Assembly: GCA_018260445.1 (NCBI GenBank) | Contig: JAGLBE010000024.1 | Span: 1 to 35,374, forward strand | Source: Psychrobacter sp. | Lineage (GTDB): Bacteria > Pseudomonadota > Gammaproteobacteria > Pseudomonadales > Moraxellaceae | Direction: 5' to 3' | Length of the DNA: 35,374 nt | Translations under genes and position numbers: made by a program | Notes under the pieces: generated by a model | Databases searched by the model: none | What the model was told of the DNA's origin: nothing | What the model saw: only the letters and a program-made list of their open reading frames with translations | Shown here: one piece after another, positions 1 to 7,963 of the stretch | Layout of the letters: each line of letters opens with the position of its first letter | How positions within the stretch are numbered: the stretch's first letter is position 1

Positions 1-432
1 GCTGGCATCTAATGGCATGATAGAAGTATCGCCATTTGCAGTGGCTTGAACGCGGTAATAATAGGTTTGCTTGGGTAGGGTGATAATGGTTTGGCCATTG
101 AATAACAGGTCATTTGACTTGTGGGCGGTAGACTGGGTGCTAAGCTTATGTTCGCCGGTGCAGACCAAGACGTTAGATAAATGCCCCGATTGCAAGCTGA
201 TTTGGTAGTCGTCATCAATGGATATGTTGGCACTGGTGCTGGTGGGTAGGTTGTCGGCAAAGCGCACAAAGATAAGCTGACTTTTGTTGTTGGGCACGTT
301 GTCGCTTAGTTGGGCAGCGGTGTCAGTATTCCACACCACTGGGCCGACTTGACGGGTTTCAGCTGTCGCATAGGGAATGCTGATGCTAAGAGCAAGCATT
401 GTGGTGAGCATTGATTTGGTGAATATGTTCAT
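1..432 (-). CDS. Exported protein, N-terminal part (OmpA-family-like), cut by the window edge
   Basis: An open frame of 144 codons runs from an ATG at 432 off the left edge with no stop, so the gene is partial. The first 24 residues form a clear signal peptide ending in PYATA before ETRQ, so the product is exported. The mature part contains segments such as QLIFVRF, an NISIDDDYQISL stretch and TYYYRVQA. This pattern resembles the N-terminal domain of some Moraxellaceae OmpA-family proteins, which carry a small beta domain before the peptidoglycan-binding OmpA domain. The OmpA domain itself would lie outside the window and is not seen. An 86-residue open frame inside this region on the same strand is a shadow. 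The family call is tentative; that this is a real exported protein is fairly safe. Confidence 0.65.
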   Translation of the reverse strand, partial: MNIFTKSMLTTMLALSISIPYATAETRQVGPVVWNTDTAAQLSDNVPNNKSQLIFVRFADNLPTSTSANISIDDDYQISLQSGHLSNVLVCTGEHKLSTQSTAHKSNDLLFNGQTIITLPKQTYYYRVQATANGDTSIMPLDAS

Positions 433-1112
433 AAAGATGCCTTATTTAACGAGTGATTAGCAAAGGGTGAATAAGTTCTTACTGAGCGTGCAATATCAAG
501 ATGACAAACGTGGTTAATGTTAACGGCAGTGTGATAAGTGTGATCGTTGTTTAATTCAAGAGCTGTTGTTGAAAGAGCGACGGTTTATAATGAGATGAAG
601 AGCTGTAATCGAGAAACACTTGTAATCGGTAGACACTATTGAGACTAAATAGACACTAAGCACAATACAAAGGATAGGATGGATTGGTTTATTAAAAAAG
701 TGGCATGGTAAGGGTAAGGTAAGTATAACAATCTATTAGAGTACCTATCTATTAGAGTACCTATCTATTAGAGTACCTATGCATTGTGTAGAAAAAAAAC
801 AGTGATTATTAAATGGATATGTTTATTTTACGCCATAGTAGATAAGTACTTTTGTTTAGTCAATGTTATCCCGCTGGACTGTTAATAATACAGATAAGAT
901 GTATATATAAAGCGATAAATGGTAGGGTGTGTTATTTACTAATGCAATTAAATAAAGAATTGACTTTAAACCTGATTGGCGTAATGGATTTATTGCCTAA
1001 TCATGCTATCAACGGATTTAAAAAACCAAAAAAACCATAGAAGAAAACCAAAAACAGCTTGTCAAAGCACAAAGCGTATTACTGAGGATTTAACCACGTA
1101 GTAAAGATTTTG
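433..1112. other. Intergenic stretch without a convincing gene
   Basis: This 680-base AT-rich gap lies upstream of the exported-protein gene and downstream of the hydrolase-like gene. It holds a perfect tandem repeat (733-780) and runs of A/T. A 62-codon frame at 852-1040 has no ribosome binding site and no recognisable product, so it was not called. Confidence 0.6.
733..780. repeat. Tandem repeat, 3 perfect 16-bp units
   Basis: The unit CTATTAGAGTACCTAT occurs three times head to tail without a mismatch (733-748, 749-764, 765-780). It lies about 300 bases upstream of the minus-strand start at 432. It belongs to a set of 12-16 bp intergenic tandem repeats seen through this window. Confidence 0.95.
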
Positions 1113-1865
1113 TTATGGTGTTGCTAGCAGTTTTGGGCGTGCTTTGTCTATAGCATGAAGTAGGGTAGCACTAAACTCGCCGTCTTTAAATTCGACCAAA
1201 CCGGAATGAGCTGCGCAAAAATGCCGAGTCTCACCCCATTTATCTGCCAATTTGGTTGCCCAATCACAGTATAGCTGGCCGGCATTGGGCTCATCTTTTA
1301 TTAAGGCTTTTTTGGTGGTAGGATGTAGCCCTATTTCAGGCAGTAGTTTTTTAAGTATATCAAGTGGGGGAGTAACAAACGTGTCGTCAACATGCAATGC
1401 GCGACTGGCAGGATGATACGCCAGCAGGGAGCCGGCATGAATCATCTCATTGGGTGCAATATAATAGATGCCCTGTGGTAAGGAGAACTCAAGCTCAGGA
1501 TAGCGCTTGGCAACGGCCACACTTTCGACCAAGTCATCCTCCCAATGGACCTCAGGAACCTTTTGCTGGTGACGCACACTGCCGTAATGTCGTGCCGTAG
1601 GAAAGTCTCTAGCCATTTGTGCACAGTGCACGGTATGAAAAGGGTGCAAGTTTAACACGGCGGCAACTGCTTGACCGTTATTGGTCATCGCCATAACTTG
1701 GGCGCGTACCTCACCGGTTAAGGTATAGCTGTCCAAAAAAATAAAGCGTCCAGAGGATAATTGAATCAATGAGCATTGGGTGCCTATATTGATAATGCCC
1801 CCCAAACGAAAGCTACCCTGAATGTTCCAAAATCCTGACCCTAATGCTAATAGTTTATCTGCCAT
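1113..1865 (-). CDS. Metallo-beta-lactamase-fold-like (DUF4336-like) hypothetical protein
   Basis: This encodes 250 residues from an ATG with AAGGG 8 bases upstream. The order of segments resembles the metallo-beta-lactamase fold: an N-terminal strand region ending in GGIINIGTQCSLIQL, then FIFLDSYTL, then VAAVLNLHPFHTVHC with DFPTARHYG following, then an AGSLLAYHP segment. The loop LHPFHTVHCAQM stands where classical enzymes have HxHxDH, but the exact spacing and Asp are missing. Metal binding may therefore be altered or the protein may be inactive. DUF4336 proteins show a similar degenerate pattern. It stands alone, with large gaps on both sides, so its context gives no substrate. The existence of the gene is secure; the fold assignment is moderate and the function unknown. 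Confidence 0.75.
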   Translation of the reverse strand: MADKLLALGSGFWNIQGSFRLGGIINIGTQCSLIQLSSGRFIFLDSYTLTGEVRAQVMAMTNNGQAVAAVLNLHPFHTVHCAQMARDFPTARHYGSVRHQQKVPEVHWEDDLVESVAVAKRYPELEFSLPQGIYYIAPNEMIHAGSLLAYHPASRALHVDDTFVTPPLDILKKLLPEIGLHPTTKKALIKDEPNAGQLYCDWATKLADKWGETRHFCAAHSGLVEFKDGEFSATLLHAIDKARPKLLATP

Positions 1866-2515
1866 ATGGATAACCCTTGTTTGCTGAGAAAAATTGCTTA
1901 ACGCAGTTAATGAGTGATGAAAATGCCTTTATTTATCGCAATAGATATTGCTTTAATCGTCTATATCATTCGGCTTTGGTTTAGCTAAAGCTTGCTGGGT
2001 GTATCGTTTAAAGCATATTTTAATAAGGCCTATTCCTAAACAGGCCTTGAATAGCAAAGCGATACATTGTATTGACCGAGCAAGGGGCTTATGTCGAAGT
2101 ACAGTCAGGTCAGGTCTCAATAAGACAGTATACAATATTCGATTTTTATTGCATAACCCTTTCGCGAACGATAAAGGAAGCCGGTATCGCTGCCTCTTGC
2201 CCTTTGCCTCTTGCCGGCTGCTACCGATTTAAACATCCCTAGCGTTTGCGGCGGGGCGTAACACTGGCATCGCTAAACCCATAGTGGTCAGCGTGCGAAG
2301 TTGGCAGGATGGTAATGCCTAACCGCAAAAACCAAACGCTAATACACACCATAAGACCCTAAACAGCAAATGGCATTCGTTGATAATCGAGGTTATAATC
2401 GCAGCACCTGTAAACCGCGCCGCTAAAACGTCCCCTTTGCTCAACATTCCCTTTAAGGACTTGACCGATGAGTAGCGCTAGGTAGCAGTCTGATGAATAC
2501 AGGGTGATAACGGCT
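1866..2515. other. Intergenic region upstream of tonB
   Basis: About 650 bases separate the hydrolase-like gene from tonB. Small open frames here (about 60-77 codons on both strands) lack ribosome sites and known motifs, so none was called. The last 140 bases should hold the tonB promoter, and a weak Fur-box-like site is present at 2382-2400. Confidence 0.55.
2382..2400 (+). promoter_or_regulatory. Weak Fur-box-like site upstream of tonB
   Basis: The 19 bases GATAATCGAGGTTATAATC match the classical 19-bp Fur consensus at 12 positions, with both outer hexamers well kept and the centre poor. It lies about 115 bases before the tonB start. Iron control of tonB-exbB-exbD is common in gammaproteobacteria, which makes the site plausible, but the match alone is weak. 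Confidence 0.25.
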
Positions 2516-3571
2516 ATGGTTATGATGGATAAACAGCAAAAAACATCGCGTCTATGCCCATTAGCGCTGGCTGTCACGGTTGCCGTCTTGGTGCTGCATG
2601 GTATTGTGGCTTGGGGGATGATGAATCAAATGGCTATTGAACAGATTGAAAGTCAACAAATTAAAAGACACCCTGCCAAACAAGCGTCAAGCCCACCAAA
2701 ACCAACCCTACCTTTGAACATTGAGTTTATCAAGCCTGTAGAAGAACGCACCGCAGCGGCCATCATTACCATCCCACCGGTAAAGCAATCAGTCGTTAAA
2801 CCCGTTATGACAGCAGTAGCCAAGCCAGTTGAAGCAAAAACCAGTGTTCTTAAATCAGCAGTCCAGCCCAGCATAAAACTTGCCCCTAAATCAGATGTTA
2901 AACCAGCAGCCAAACCAGCAGCCAAGCCAAGCATACAACCCACACCGCAATCAGATAGGCAACCAACCGCTAAACCAACTACCAAGGCGCAACAGCGAGT
3001 CATGGCAGCGTCGCCAGTGCGACCAGCCCAACAACAAGCAATAGACGAACAAGCAGCAAAAGCGCAACAACAAGCGATAGACGAACAGCAGCAGCGAGCA
3101 GCCGAAGCGAAGCAGCAGGCAATAGCTAAAGCTCAGCAACAAGCGGCAGTAGCCAAAGCGCAGCAGGCGGCAGCTGAAGCACAGCAGCAAGCAGTAGCCG
3201 AAGCAAAAGAAGCAAAACAAGAAGCGATAGCAGCAGCACAGCAGCAAGCGGCAGCAATAGCCGAAGCCAGCAACACGCCGCAACCCTTATCGCAAAGCGA
3301 TGCAAGATGGCAGATTGAACCAACATTCAAATTTCCTGCAAGCGTGCTGACACTGGCGCACCGCGGCGAGGTCTATAGTGTCACCATAAAAATGACGGTG
3401 GATCAACAGGGCAATATCAGCAAACCCACCTTAGTCAAAAGCTCAGGCAATGCCAAGATAGATGGCGCTGCTCTACAGTCGCTAAGATGGGCAAAGTTTT
3501 ACCCCTTTTTAAAACAAGGTGTTCCTATTTTTGGCTATGTGACGGTGTCATTTGATTATCAAATACCCTAA
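2516..3571 (+). CDS. tonB: TonB-family energy transducer
   Basis: TonB spans the periplasm and passes proton-motive energy from ExbB-ExbD to outer-membrane receptors. The protein has about 350 residues. A short cytoplasmic start is followed by one hydrophobic anchor (LALAVTVAVLVLHGIVAWGM). Then comes a long Lys/Pro/Ala/Gln-rich spacer of roughly 200 residues, with KPxxKP runs that change into AQQQA/AEAKQ repeats. A C-terminal domain of about 85 residues contains VTIKMTVDQQGNISKPTLVKSSG and WAKFYPF, typical of the TonB C-terminal fold. The frame opens with a GTG at 2504, but the ATG at 2516 is preferred because AGGG lies 11 bases upstream of it; 2522 and 2525 are also possible. exbB and exbD follow in the same direction. 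The Gln/Ala-rich part of the spacer is longer than usual. Confidence 0.92.
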   Translation: MVMMDKQQKTSRLCPLALAVTVAVLVLHGIVAWGMMNQMAIEQIESQQIKRHPAKQASSPPKPTLPLNIEFIKPVEERTAAAIITIPPVKQSVVKPVMTAVAKPVEAKTSVLKSAVQPSIKLAPKSDVKPAAKPAAKPSIQPTPQSDRQPTAKPTTKAQQRVMAASPVRPAQQQAIDEQAAKAQQQAIDEQQQRAAEAKQQAIAKAQQQAAVAKAQQAAAEAQQQAVAEAKEAKQEAIAAAQQQAAAIAEASNTPQPLSQSDARWQIEPTFKFPASVLTLAHRGEVYSVTIKMTVDQQGNISKPTLVKSSGNAKIDGAALQSLRWAKFYPFLKQGVPIFGYVTVSFDYQIP

Positions 3572-3595
3572 GCCGCTTAAAGCGAGCTAAGCGGC
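3572..3595 (+). terminator. Stem-loop directly after tonB
   Basis: GCCGCTT (3572-3578) pairs perfectly with AAGCGGC (3589-3595) across a 10-base loop, starting at the base after the tonB stop codon. No T-run follows, so it is not a standard intrinsic terminator. It may lower readthrough or shield the 3' end of tonB mRNA before exbB. Confidence 0.35.
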
Positions 3596-3691
3596 GCTTA
3601 AGGCTCGCCCATTTATCTCGCCCATTTATATGGTGATTAAGGCGACAAAAAGCGACAAAAAGCCACACTCAGTGCCAACCAAGGATGCAAC

Positions 3692-4276
3692 ATGGATTAT
3701 CTAAGTTACTGGCAATATACCGATAGCGTCACCAAGGGTTTATTCTTTATTCTCATCGGCTTATCTGTATTCGCATGGGTTACCGGCATTTTGCGCCTGT
3801 ATCATAGCCTAAAATTAAAAAGCAGAATTGCCGCCGAGTTAACCCAAGCGGTGCAACAGCAGGCACCCCAAATTACCTCACTGTTGAGTGCCGAGCGCAA
3901 AACCATCACCGAGCAAATTTTGTTACAACATATCGGTCGCGCGCGCTATCAGGGCGAAAAAGGCTTGCCAATCCTTGGCACCATTGCTGCTATTGCCCCT
4001 TTTTTGGGATTGTTTGGCACCGTGTGGGGCATCTTTCATGCTTTACATAACATTGATGCCACGGGACAAACGGGGTTAAACCAAGTGGCGGGCCCCGTGG
4101 GCGAGGCGCTGATTATGACAGCGCTGGGATTAGCCGTTGCCATTCCTGCCATCGTTTTTTATAACATTGCGGTGCGCCTAAACCGCAGCATCCAGTTTAT
4201 TGCCAACGATACTGCCTATAGTCTATTGGCCGATACCGTTAAACCAATAGCACAAGACGCAGTAACAAGGCGATAA
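3692..4276 (+). CDS. exbB: ExbB proton channel subunit (MotA/TolQ/ExbB family)
   Basis: ExbB forms the inner-membrane proton channel that drives TonB together with ExbD. The 194 residues show three hydrophobic segments in the family order: about residues 13-33, about 95-120 (GTIAAIAPFLGLFGTVWGIF) and about 142-166 (GEALIMTALGLAVAIPAIVF). The GLFGTVWGI and TALGLAVAIPA signatures are diagnostic of the MotA/TolQ/ExbB family. AAGGA lies upstream of the ATG at good spacing. The position between tonB and exbD separates it from TolQ, which would sit with tolR and tolA. The 120-base gap after tonB contains short direct repeats but no gene. Confidence 0.95.
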   Translation: MDYLSYWQYTDSVTKGLFFILIGLSVFAWVTGILRLYHSLKLKSRIAAELTQAVQQQAPQITSLLSAERKTITEQILLQHIGRARYQGEKGLPILGTIAAIAPFLGLFGTVWGIFHALHNIDATGQTGLNQVAGPVGEALIMTALGLAVAIPAIVFYNIAVRLNRSIQFIANDTAYSLLADTVKPIAQDAVTRR

Positions 4277-4390
4277 ACCCGTCCTTATATATCCTGCAAG
4301 CAGGGTATTTAGCACATCGACAACCCGTTATCAACTATGTCAATAAATACACGAATGAACACAACATCAAACAGCAACTAGGAGCAGCGC

Positions 4391-4789
4391 ATGGCCTTTC
4401 AATTGGGTGAGGAAGACAGCCAGCCCATCAATGAGATGAACCTTATCCCATTGATTGACATTATGCTGGTGCTAATGATTGTGTTTATGCTAACGGCGAC
4501 GGCATTAACGCCTTCAATACCGCTCAACTTACCGACCACAACGGCTACGATACAGCCGCCCGCCAAAGATATCCAAATTAGCATTGATAAAAACGGGAAA
4601 GTATTTTGGGGCAATCAGTCGCTCACCCAAACCCAGCTGCAACAACAGCTCCATGCGCAAGCGACCCAGCCGCAGCCGCCCACCATTCAGCTACGAGCCG
4701 ATAAAGCCGCCCGCTACGAGAGTGTGGCGCAAGTACTGGCGCTGGCAAGCGAGGCCGGGTTAACCAAAATTGCCTTTGTTAGCGAATAA
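4391..4789 (+). CDS. exbD: ExbD proton channel subunit (ExbD/TolR family)
   Basis: ExbD is the ExbB partner: one N-terminal membrane helix and a periplasmic domain. The 132-residue protein has the hallmark NLIPLIDIMLVLMIVF helix, with the conserved proton-carrying Asp at residue 23. A periplasmic region follows with IQISIDKNGKVFWGNQSL and IQLRADKAARYESVAQVL, as in ExbD/TolR proteins. AGGAG stands 6 bases before the ATG. It ends the tonB-exbB-exbD set; a 114-base gap separates it from exbB, so it is probably in the same transcript. Confidence 0.95.
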   Translation: MAFQLGEEDSQPINEMNLIPLIDIMLVLMIVFMLTATALTPSIPLNLPTTTATIQPPAKDIQISIDKNGKVFWGNQSLTQTQLQQQLHAQATQPQPPTIQLRADKAARYESVAQVLALASEAGLTKIAFVSE

Positions 4790-4883
4790 ACTGACAACTA
4801 GCCTGGCTTGAAAGCCATCAAGACTTAGCTTATTTCTACCTAAATGACAATAAAAAACAAAAAGATAAACCGATAAACATCTG

Positions 4884-4900
4884 CCGCTTTAGTTTAGCGG
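4884..4900 (+). terminator. Weak hairpin with T-run downstream of exbD
   Basis: CCGCT and AGCGG form a 5-bp stem with a 7-base loop, and a T-rich run (CCCTTTTTTG) begins 5 bases later. It sits between the convergent exbD and MFS genes, where a terminator is expected. The short stem keeps confidence low. Confidence 0.35.
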
Positions 4901-5036
4901 TTCACCCTTTTTTGATAGTTGTATTTTTTATTGTGGTTTTCTTACAGTTCTTCTCATGGTTTTGTTGCAAGCAAACCCTAACCTTATGTAGGCAGAGGTT
5001 TGGGAGGGGTTATACGTCCCTTAGCGAATAAAAAGG

Positions 5037-6224
5037 CTAACGCAATCTTGGAAAACGCTGAATCATTAATAACACCAGCAGCAAGCCAACGCCAATCACC
5101 CCAGCCCCCATATAGCCTATACTGGCTAGCGATAAGGTGGTCACCGTATAACCACCAAGCAGCGCCCCGGTGCCAATGCCTAGGTTGATGGTGCCAGAAT
5201 ACATTGACATCAGCATGTCTTGCGCCTCGCTGTCTATCGCCAGCACCTTGGCTTGAATCGAGATAAACAGCAGCATAATGGCGGCGCCCCAAACCACGGC
5301 CACAACAAGCAGTGACCAAATAGACGTCAATGCCCAAAGCAGAGCGCTCATCGACACCATCATCAGGACGATGGCTGCCAAGAGTAAGCGCGTAGGATAG
5401 CGCTCGCCCCAGTAACTAAACAGCACGCTACCGATAATGCCCGCCCCGCCGCAGACCAAGAGCACCAGCGTTATCACGCTATTATTAATAGCCCCTACGT
5501 CACGCATAAACGGTTCGATATAGGAGTACGCAGTGTAGTGGGCACTAAACGCCAAAAAGCACAACAGATACAGGCAAAGCAGCAATGGGTTTTTAAGCAG
5601 CTCAGGGATTTTTTGAATAGAGCCTTGAAATTGACTGGGCAACGCTGGCAATAGCTTGGCCTGTAGCACAAAAACAATGGCAGCAATACTACCAATCACG
5701 GCAAAGGTGATGCGCCAGCCAAACCATTGCCCAATAACTCGACCTAAGGGCACGCCCAATACCAAAGCTAGCGAGGTTCCTGTCGCCAGTACACTCAGCG
5801 CCAGCGCTCTTTTGCCCTCGGGGGCAACTCGAATGGTAATGGCCGCAGTAATCGACCAAAATAGCGCATGGGTAAAGGCAATGGCGATGCGGCTGAGCAG
5901 CAATACTTCATAGCGCCACGCCACAGCAGACAGCACATGGCTGGCAATAAAGACCGCAAACAACACCAACAGCAAGCGCTTGCGCTCGATATGCCGGGTT
6001 ATCCACATCAGCGGCAATGACATTAGGGCGACGACCCACGCATATAAGGTCAGCATCCAACCAGCATGGGCGGTGCTAATGGAAAAATCGTGAGCGATGT
6101 CGCTGAGCAACGCCACAGGCACAAACTCGGTGGTGTTCATCACAAAGGCGCTAATCCCCATAAGGAGCATTGGCAAGTAGGGCGGGCGCTGTGCTGGGGT
6201 GTTTGGCTGTATGGGTGGGGTCAT
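5037..6224 (-). CDS. sotB: SotB-type sugar/drug efflux MFS transporter (copy 1)
   Basis: This is a 12-helix exporter of the DHA1 major facilitator branch. The sequence follows Escherichia coli SotB closely in order: AFVMNTTEFVPVALLSDIA in helix 1, AGWMLTLYAWVVALMSLPLM in helix 2, the HIERKRLLL loop, HALFWSITAAITIRVAP, VLGVPLGRVIGQWFGWRITF, AHYTAYSYIEPF and the FSYWGERYP loop. SotB exports arabinose and IPTG-like sugars in E. coli; the substrate here is unknown. The frame could open at a TTG at 6263, inside a tandem repeat, but the ATG at 6224 gives 395 residues, the family length, and was chosen. A close paralog lies 500 bases upstream in the same direction. Confidence 0.88.
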   Translation of the reverse strand: MTPPIQPNTPAQRPPYLPMLLMGISAFVMNTTEFVPVALLSDIAHDFSISTAHAGWMLTLYAWVVALMSLPLMWITRHIERKRLLLVLFAVFIASHVLSAVAWRYEVLLLSRIAIAFTHALFWSITAAITIRVAPEGKRALALSVLATGTSLALVLGVPLGRVIGQWFGWRITFAVIGSIAAIVFVLQAKLLPALPSQFQGSIQKIPELLKNPLLLCLYLLCFLAFSAHYTAYSYIEPFMRDVGAINNSVITLVLLVCGGAGIIGSVLFSYWGERYPTRLLLAAIVLMMVSMSALLWALTSIWSLLVVAVVWGAAIMLLFISIQAKVLAIDSEAQDMLMSMYSGTINLGIGTGALLGGYTVTTLSLASIGYMGAGVIGVGLLLVLLMIQRFPRLR

Positions 6225-6240
6225 AGTGGGGTCACAATAA

Positions 6241-6320
6241 GCAGTCAATAAAAAGTCAGTCAATAAAAGCGGTCAATAAAAGCGGTCAATAAAAGCAGTC
6301 AATAAAAGCAGTTAATAAAA
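6241..6320. repeat. Tandem repeat of 13-bp units upstream of sotB copy 1
   Basis: Six units of the type GCAGTCAATAAAA or GCGGTCAATAAAA (one stretched to 15 bases, the last with one change) run head to tail, starting 17 bases before the preferred ATG. Copy-number change here would alter the leader of the transporter gene. Confidence 0.9.
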
Positions 6321-6722
6321 GCGCTGATGGATAACCGGCGCCAAACGCAGTAGCGTAAACTATTTGGCGGCCTAAGACTACTGTATTATAAGTAAGACGA
6401 TGATTAAGAGTACCGATATAACCACGATTACGAGATGAGATGAAATGGAATGAAATATAGGCAAGTCAGCGGTGAGTGGGTGAGTTAAAGACGAGTCAGC
6501 AGCAATCAAAAGTCGGTAAAGGTTAGTGAAGGCGAGCATTGATACACTAACTAACAAGCCCTAATGATAACCATTGGGTCAGCCAACCTACGACCTAATC
6601 CTGTACGAAACCTGTACGAGACCTGCACTAAACCTATTGACCTCATGTCGACGCTTACAACCATTTAACAACCATTTAACGGCAATACGCTTCAACCCTT
6701 GCTATGCAGAAACTTGCTATGC
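6321..6722. other. Intergenic gap between the two sotB paralogs
   Basis: About 400 bases with no gene. It contains short imperfect direct repeats (CCTGTACGA and CCATTTAAC motifs). The gap suggests that sotB copy 1 may have its own promoter rather than depend on the genes upstream. Confidence 0.5.
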
Positions 6723-7919
6723 CTAAAGCTGTGGCGAGCAGCGCTGCAGCACCACCACCATTAGTAGTAGCGCCACACTGACGATGGCGGCGCCAGCAAA
6801 GCCGACATAAGCGAGTGACAAATGAGTGACCACATACCCTCCTAACAACGCCCCGGTACCGATGCCGACATTGATAATGCCAGAAAACAGGGACATCAGC
6901 ATATCCTGCGCCGTCTGGTCTACCAGCAACACCTGATATTTAAGCGCAATAACCAGCAACATGACGGCAATGCCCCATGCGATGGCACTCAAGCCGAGCA
7001 TCCAAACTGAGGCCACCGCAAACACCAATGTACTTAGTACCACAAGCAGCAGCAACAGCGCTGTGGCAGTAAGCTGGGCACTATAACGCTCACCGCAATG
7101 GCTAAATATCACGCTACCCACGATACCGGCCACCCCAATCAGCAGCAGCACCAGCGTCACCCCATTGTCACTCACCGCCCCAACCTGACTCAAAAACGGC
7201 TCGATATAGGTATAGGCAGTATAATGGGCGGCAAAGGCGATAAAACAGATGCCATACAGGGAAAGCAGCATGGGGTTTTTAAGCAACTGAGGAATTTTTT
7301 TAAGCGTGCCTTGAAACTGGCTTGGCAACGTTGGTAATACTTTGATGTGTAGCCCAGCCACCCCCAAAGCGATAACACCAATCACCGCAAATGTGATGCG
7401 CCAGCCAAACCATTGCCCAATAAGCCGCCCCAAAGGCACGCCCAATACCATCGCCAATGACGACCCCGTTGCCAGCACACTAAGTGCCAATGCTTTTTTG
7501 CCGTGCGGGGCAACTCGAATGGTGATGGCTGCGGTAATTGACCAAAATAGGGCATGAGTGAAGGCAATGGCGATGCGGCTGAGTAGCAATACTTCATAGC
7601 GCCATGCCACAGCAGATAGTGCATGACTGACGATAAATACTGCGAATAACACCAGCAGCAAGCGTTTGCGCTCTAGGTGACGGGTAACCCACATTAGCGG
7701 CAATGACAATAGGGCGACTGCCCACGCATACAAGGTAAGCATCCAGCCAGCATGTGCGGTGGTAATCGAAAAGTCGGCGGCGATGTCGCTGAGTAAGGCC
7801 ACAGGCACAAACTCGGTGGTGTTCATCACAAAGGCGCTAACCCCCATGAGTAACATCGGTAAATAGGGGGTACGCTTTAAGAGAGTGCCTGTGTTGCGGG
7901 TTTGCGCCTTAAAATTCAT
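6723..7919 (-). CDS. sotB: SotB-type sugar/drug efflux MFS transporter (copy 2)
   Basis: This 398-residue, 12-helix MFS exporter is a paralog of the product of 5037-6224. The first half is almost the same (PYLPMLLMG, SAFVMNTTEFVPVALLSDIA, AGWMLTLYAW, THALFWSITAAITIRVAP, VLGVPLGRLIGQWFGWRITF). The second half has drifted more (GLHIKVLPTLPSQFQGTLKK, CGERYSAQL). The start lies 44 bases downstream of the aldehyde dehydrogenase stop on the same strand, so it probably shares the puuA-puuB transcript or the dehydrogenase transcript. That location hints at export of a pathway intermediate or amine rather than a sugar, but this is inference. The substrate cannot be read from the sequence. Confidence 0.88.
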   Translation of the reverse strand: MNFKAQTRNTGTLLKRTPYLPMLLMGVSAFVMNTTEFVPVALLSDIAADFSITTAHAGWMLTLYAWAVALLSLPLMWVTRHLERKRLLLVLFAVFIVSHALSAVAWRYEVLLLSRIAIAFTHALFWSITAAITIRVAPHGKKALALSVLATGSSLAMVLGVPLGRLIGQWFGWRITFAVIGVIALGVAGLHIKVLPTLPSQFQGTLKKIPQLLKNPMLLSLYGICFIAFAAHYTAYTYIEPFLSQVGAVSDNGVTLVLLLIGVAGIVGSVIFSHCGERYSAQLTATALLLLLVVLSTLVFAVASVWMLGLSAIAWGIAVMLLVIALKYQVLLVDQTAQDMLMSLFSGIINVGIGTGALLGGYVVTHLSLAYVGFAGAAIVSVALLLMVVVLQRCSPQL

Positions 7920-7963
7920 AATTGTTGACTGTTAGCTTTTGATGGGGGGCATAGGCGTAGCCG

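Noticed and set aside
9-269. 86-codon minus-strand open frame
   Set aside because: It is a shadow of the true partial gene 432-1, which has a signal peptide in another frame of the same strand.
852-1040. 62-codon plus-strand frame
   Set aside because: No ribosome site, no motif, atypical composition, in an AT-rich gap.
2653-3330. Several Leu/Cys/Ala-rich minus-strand frames opposite tonB
   Set aside because: They are the antisense reading of the repetitive Lys/Pro/Gln/Ala spacer of TonB, with biased composition and no start signals.
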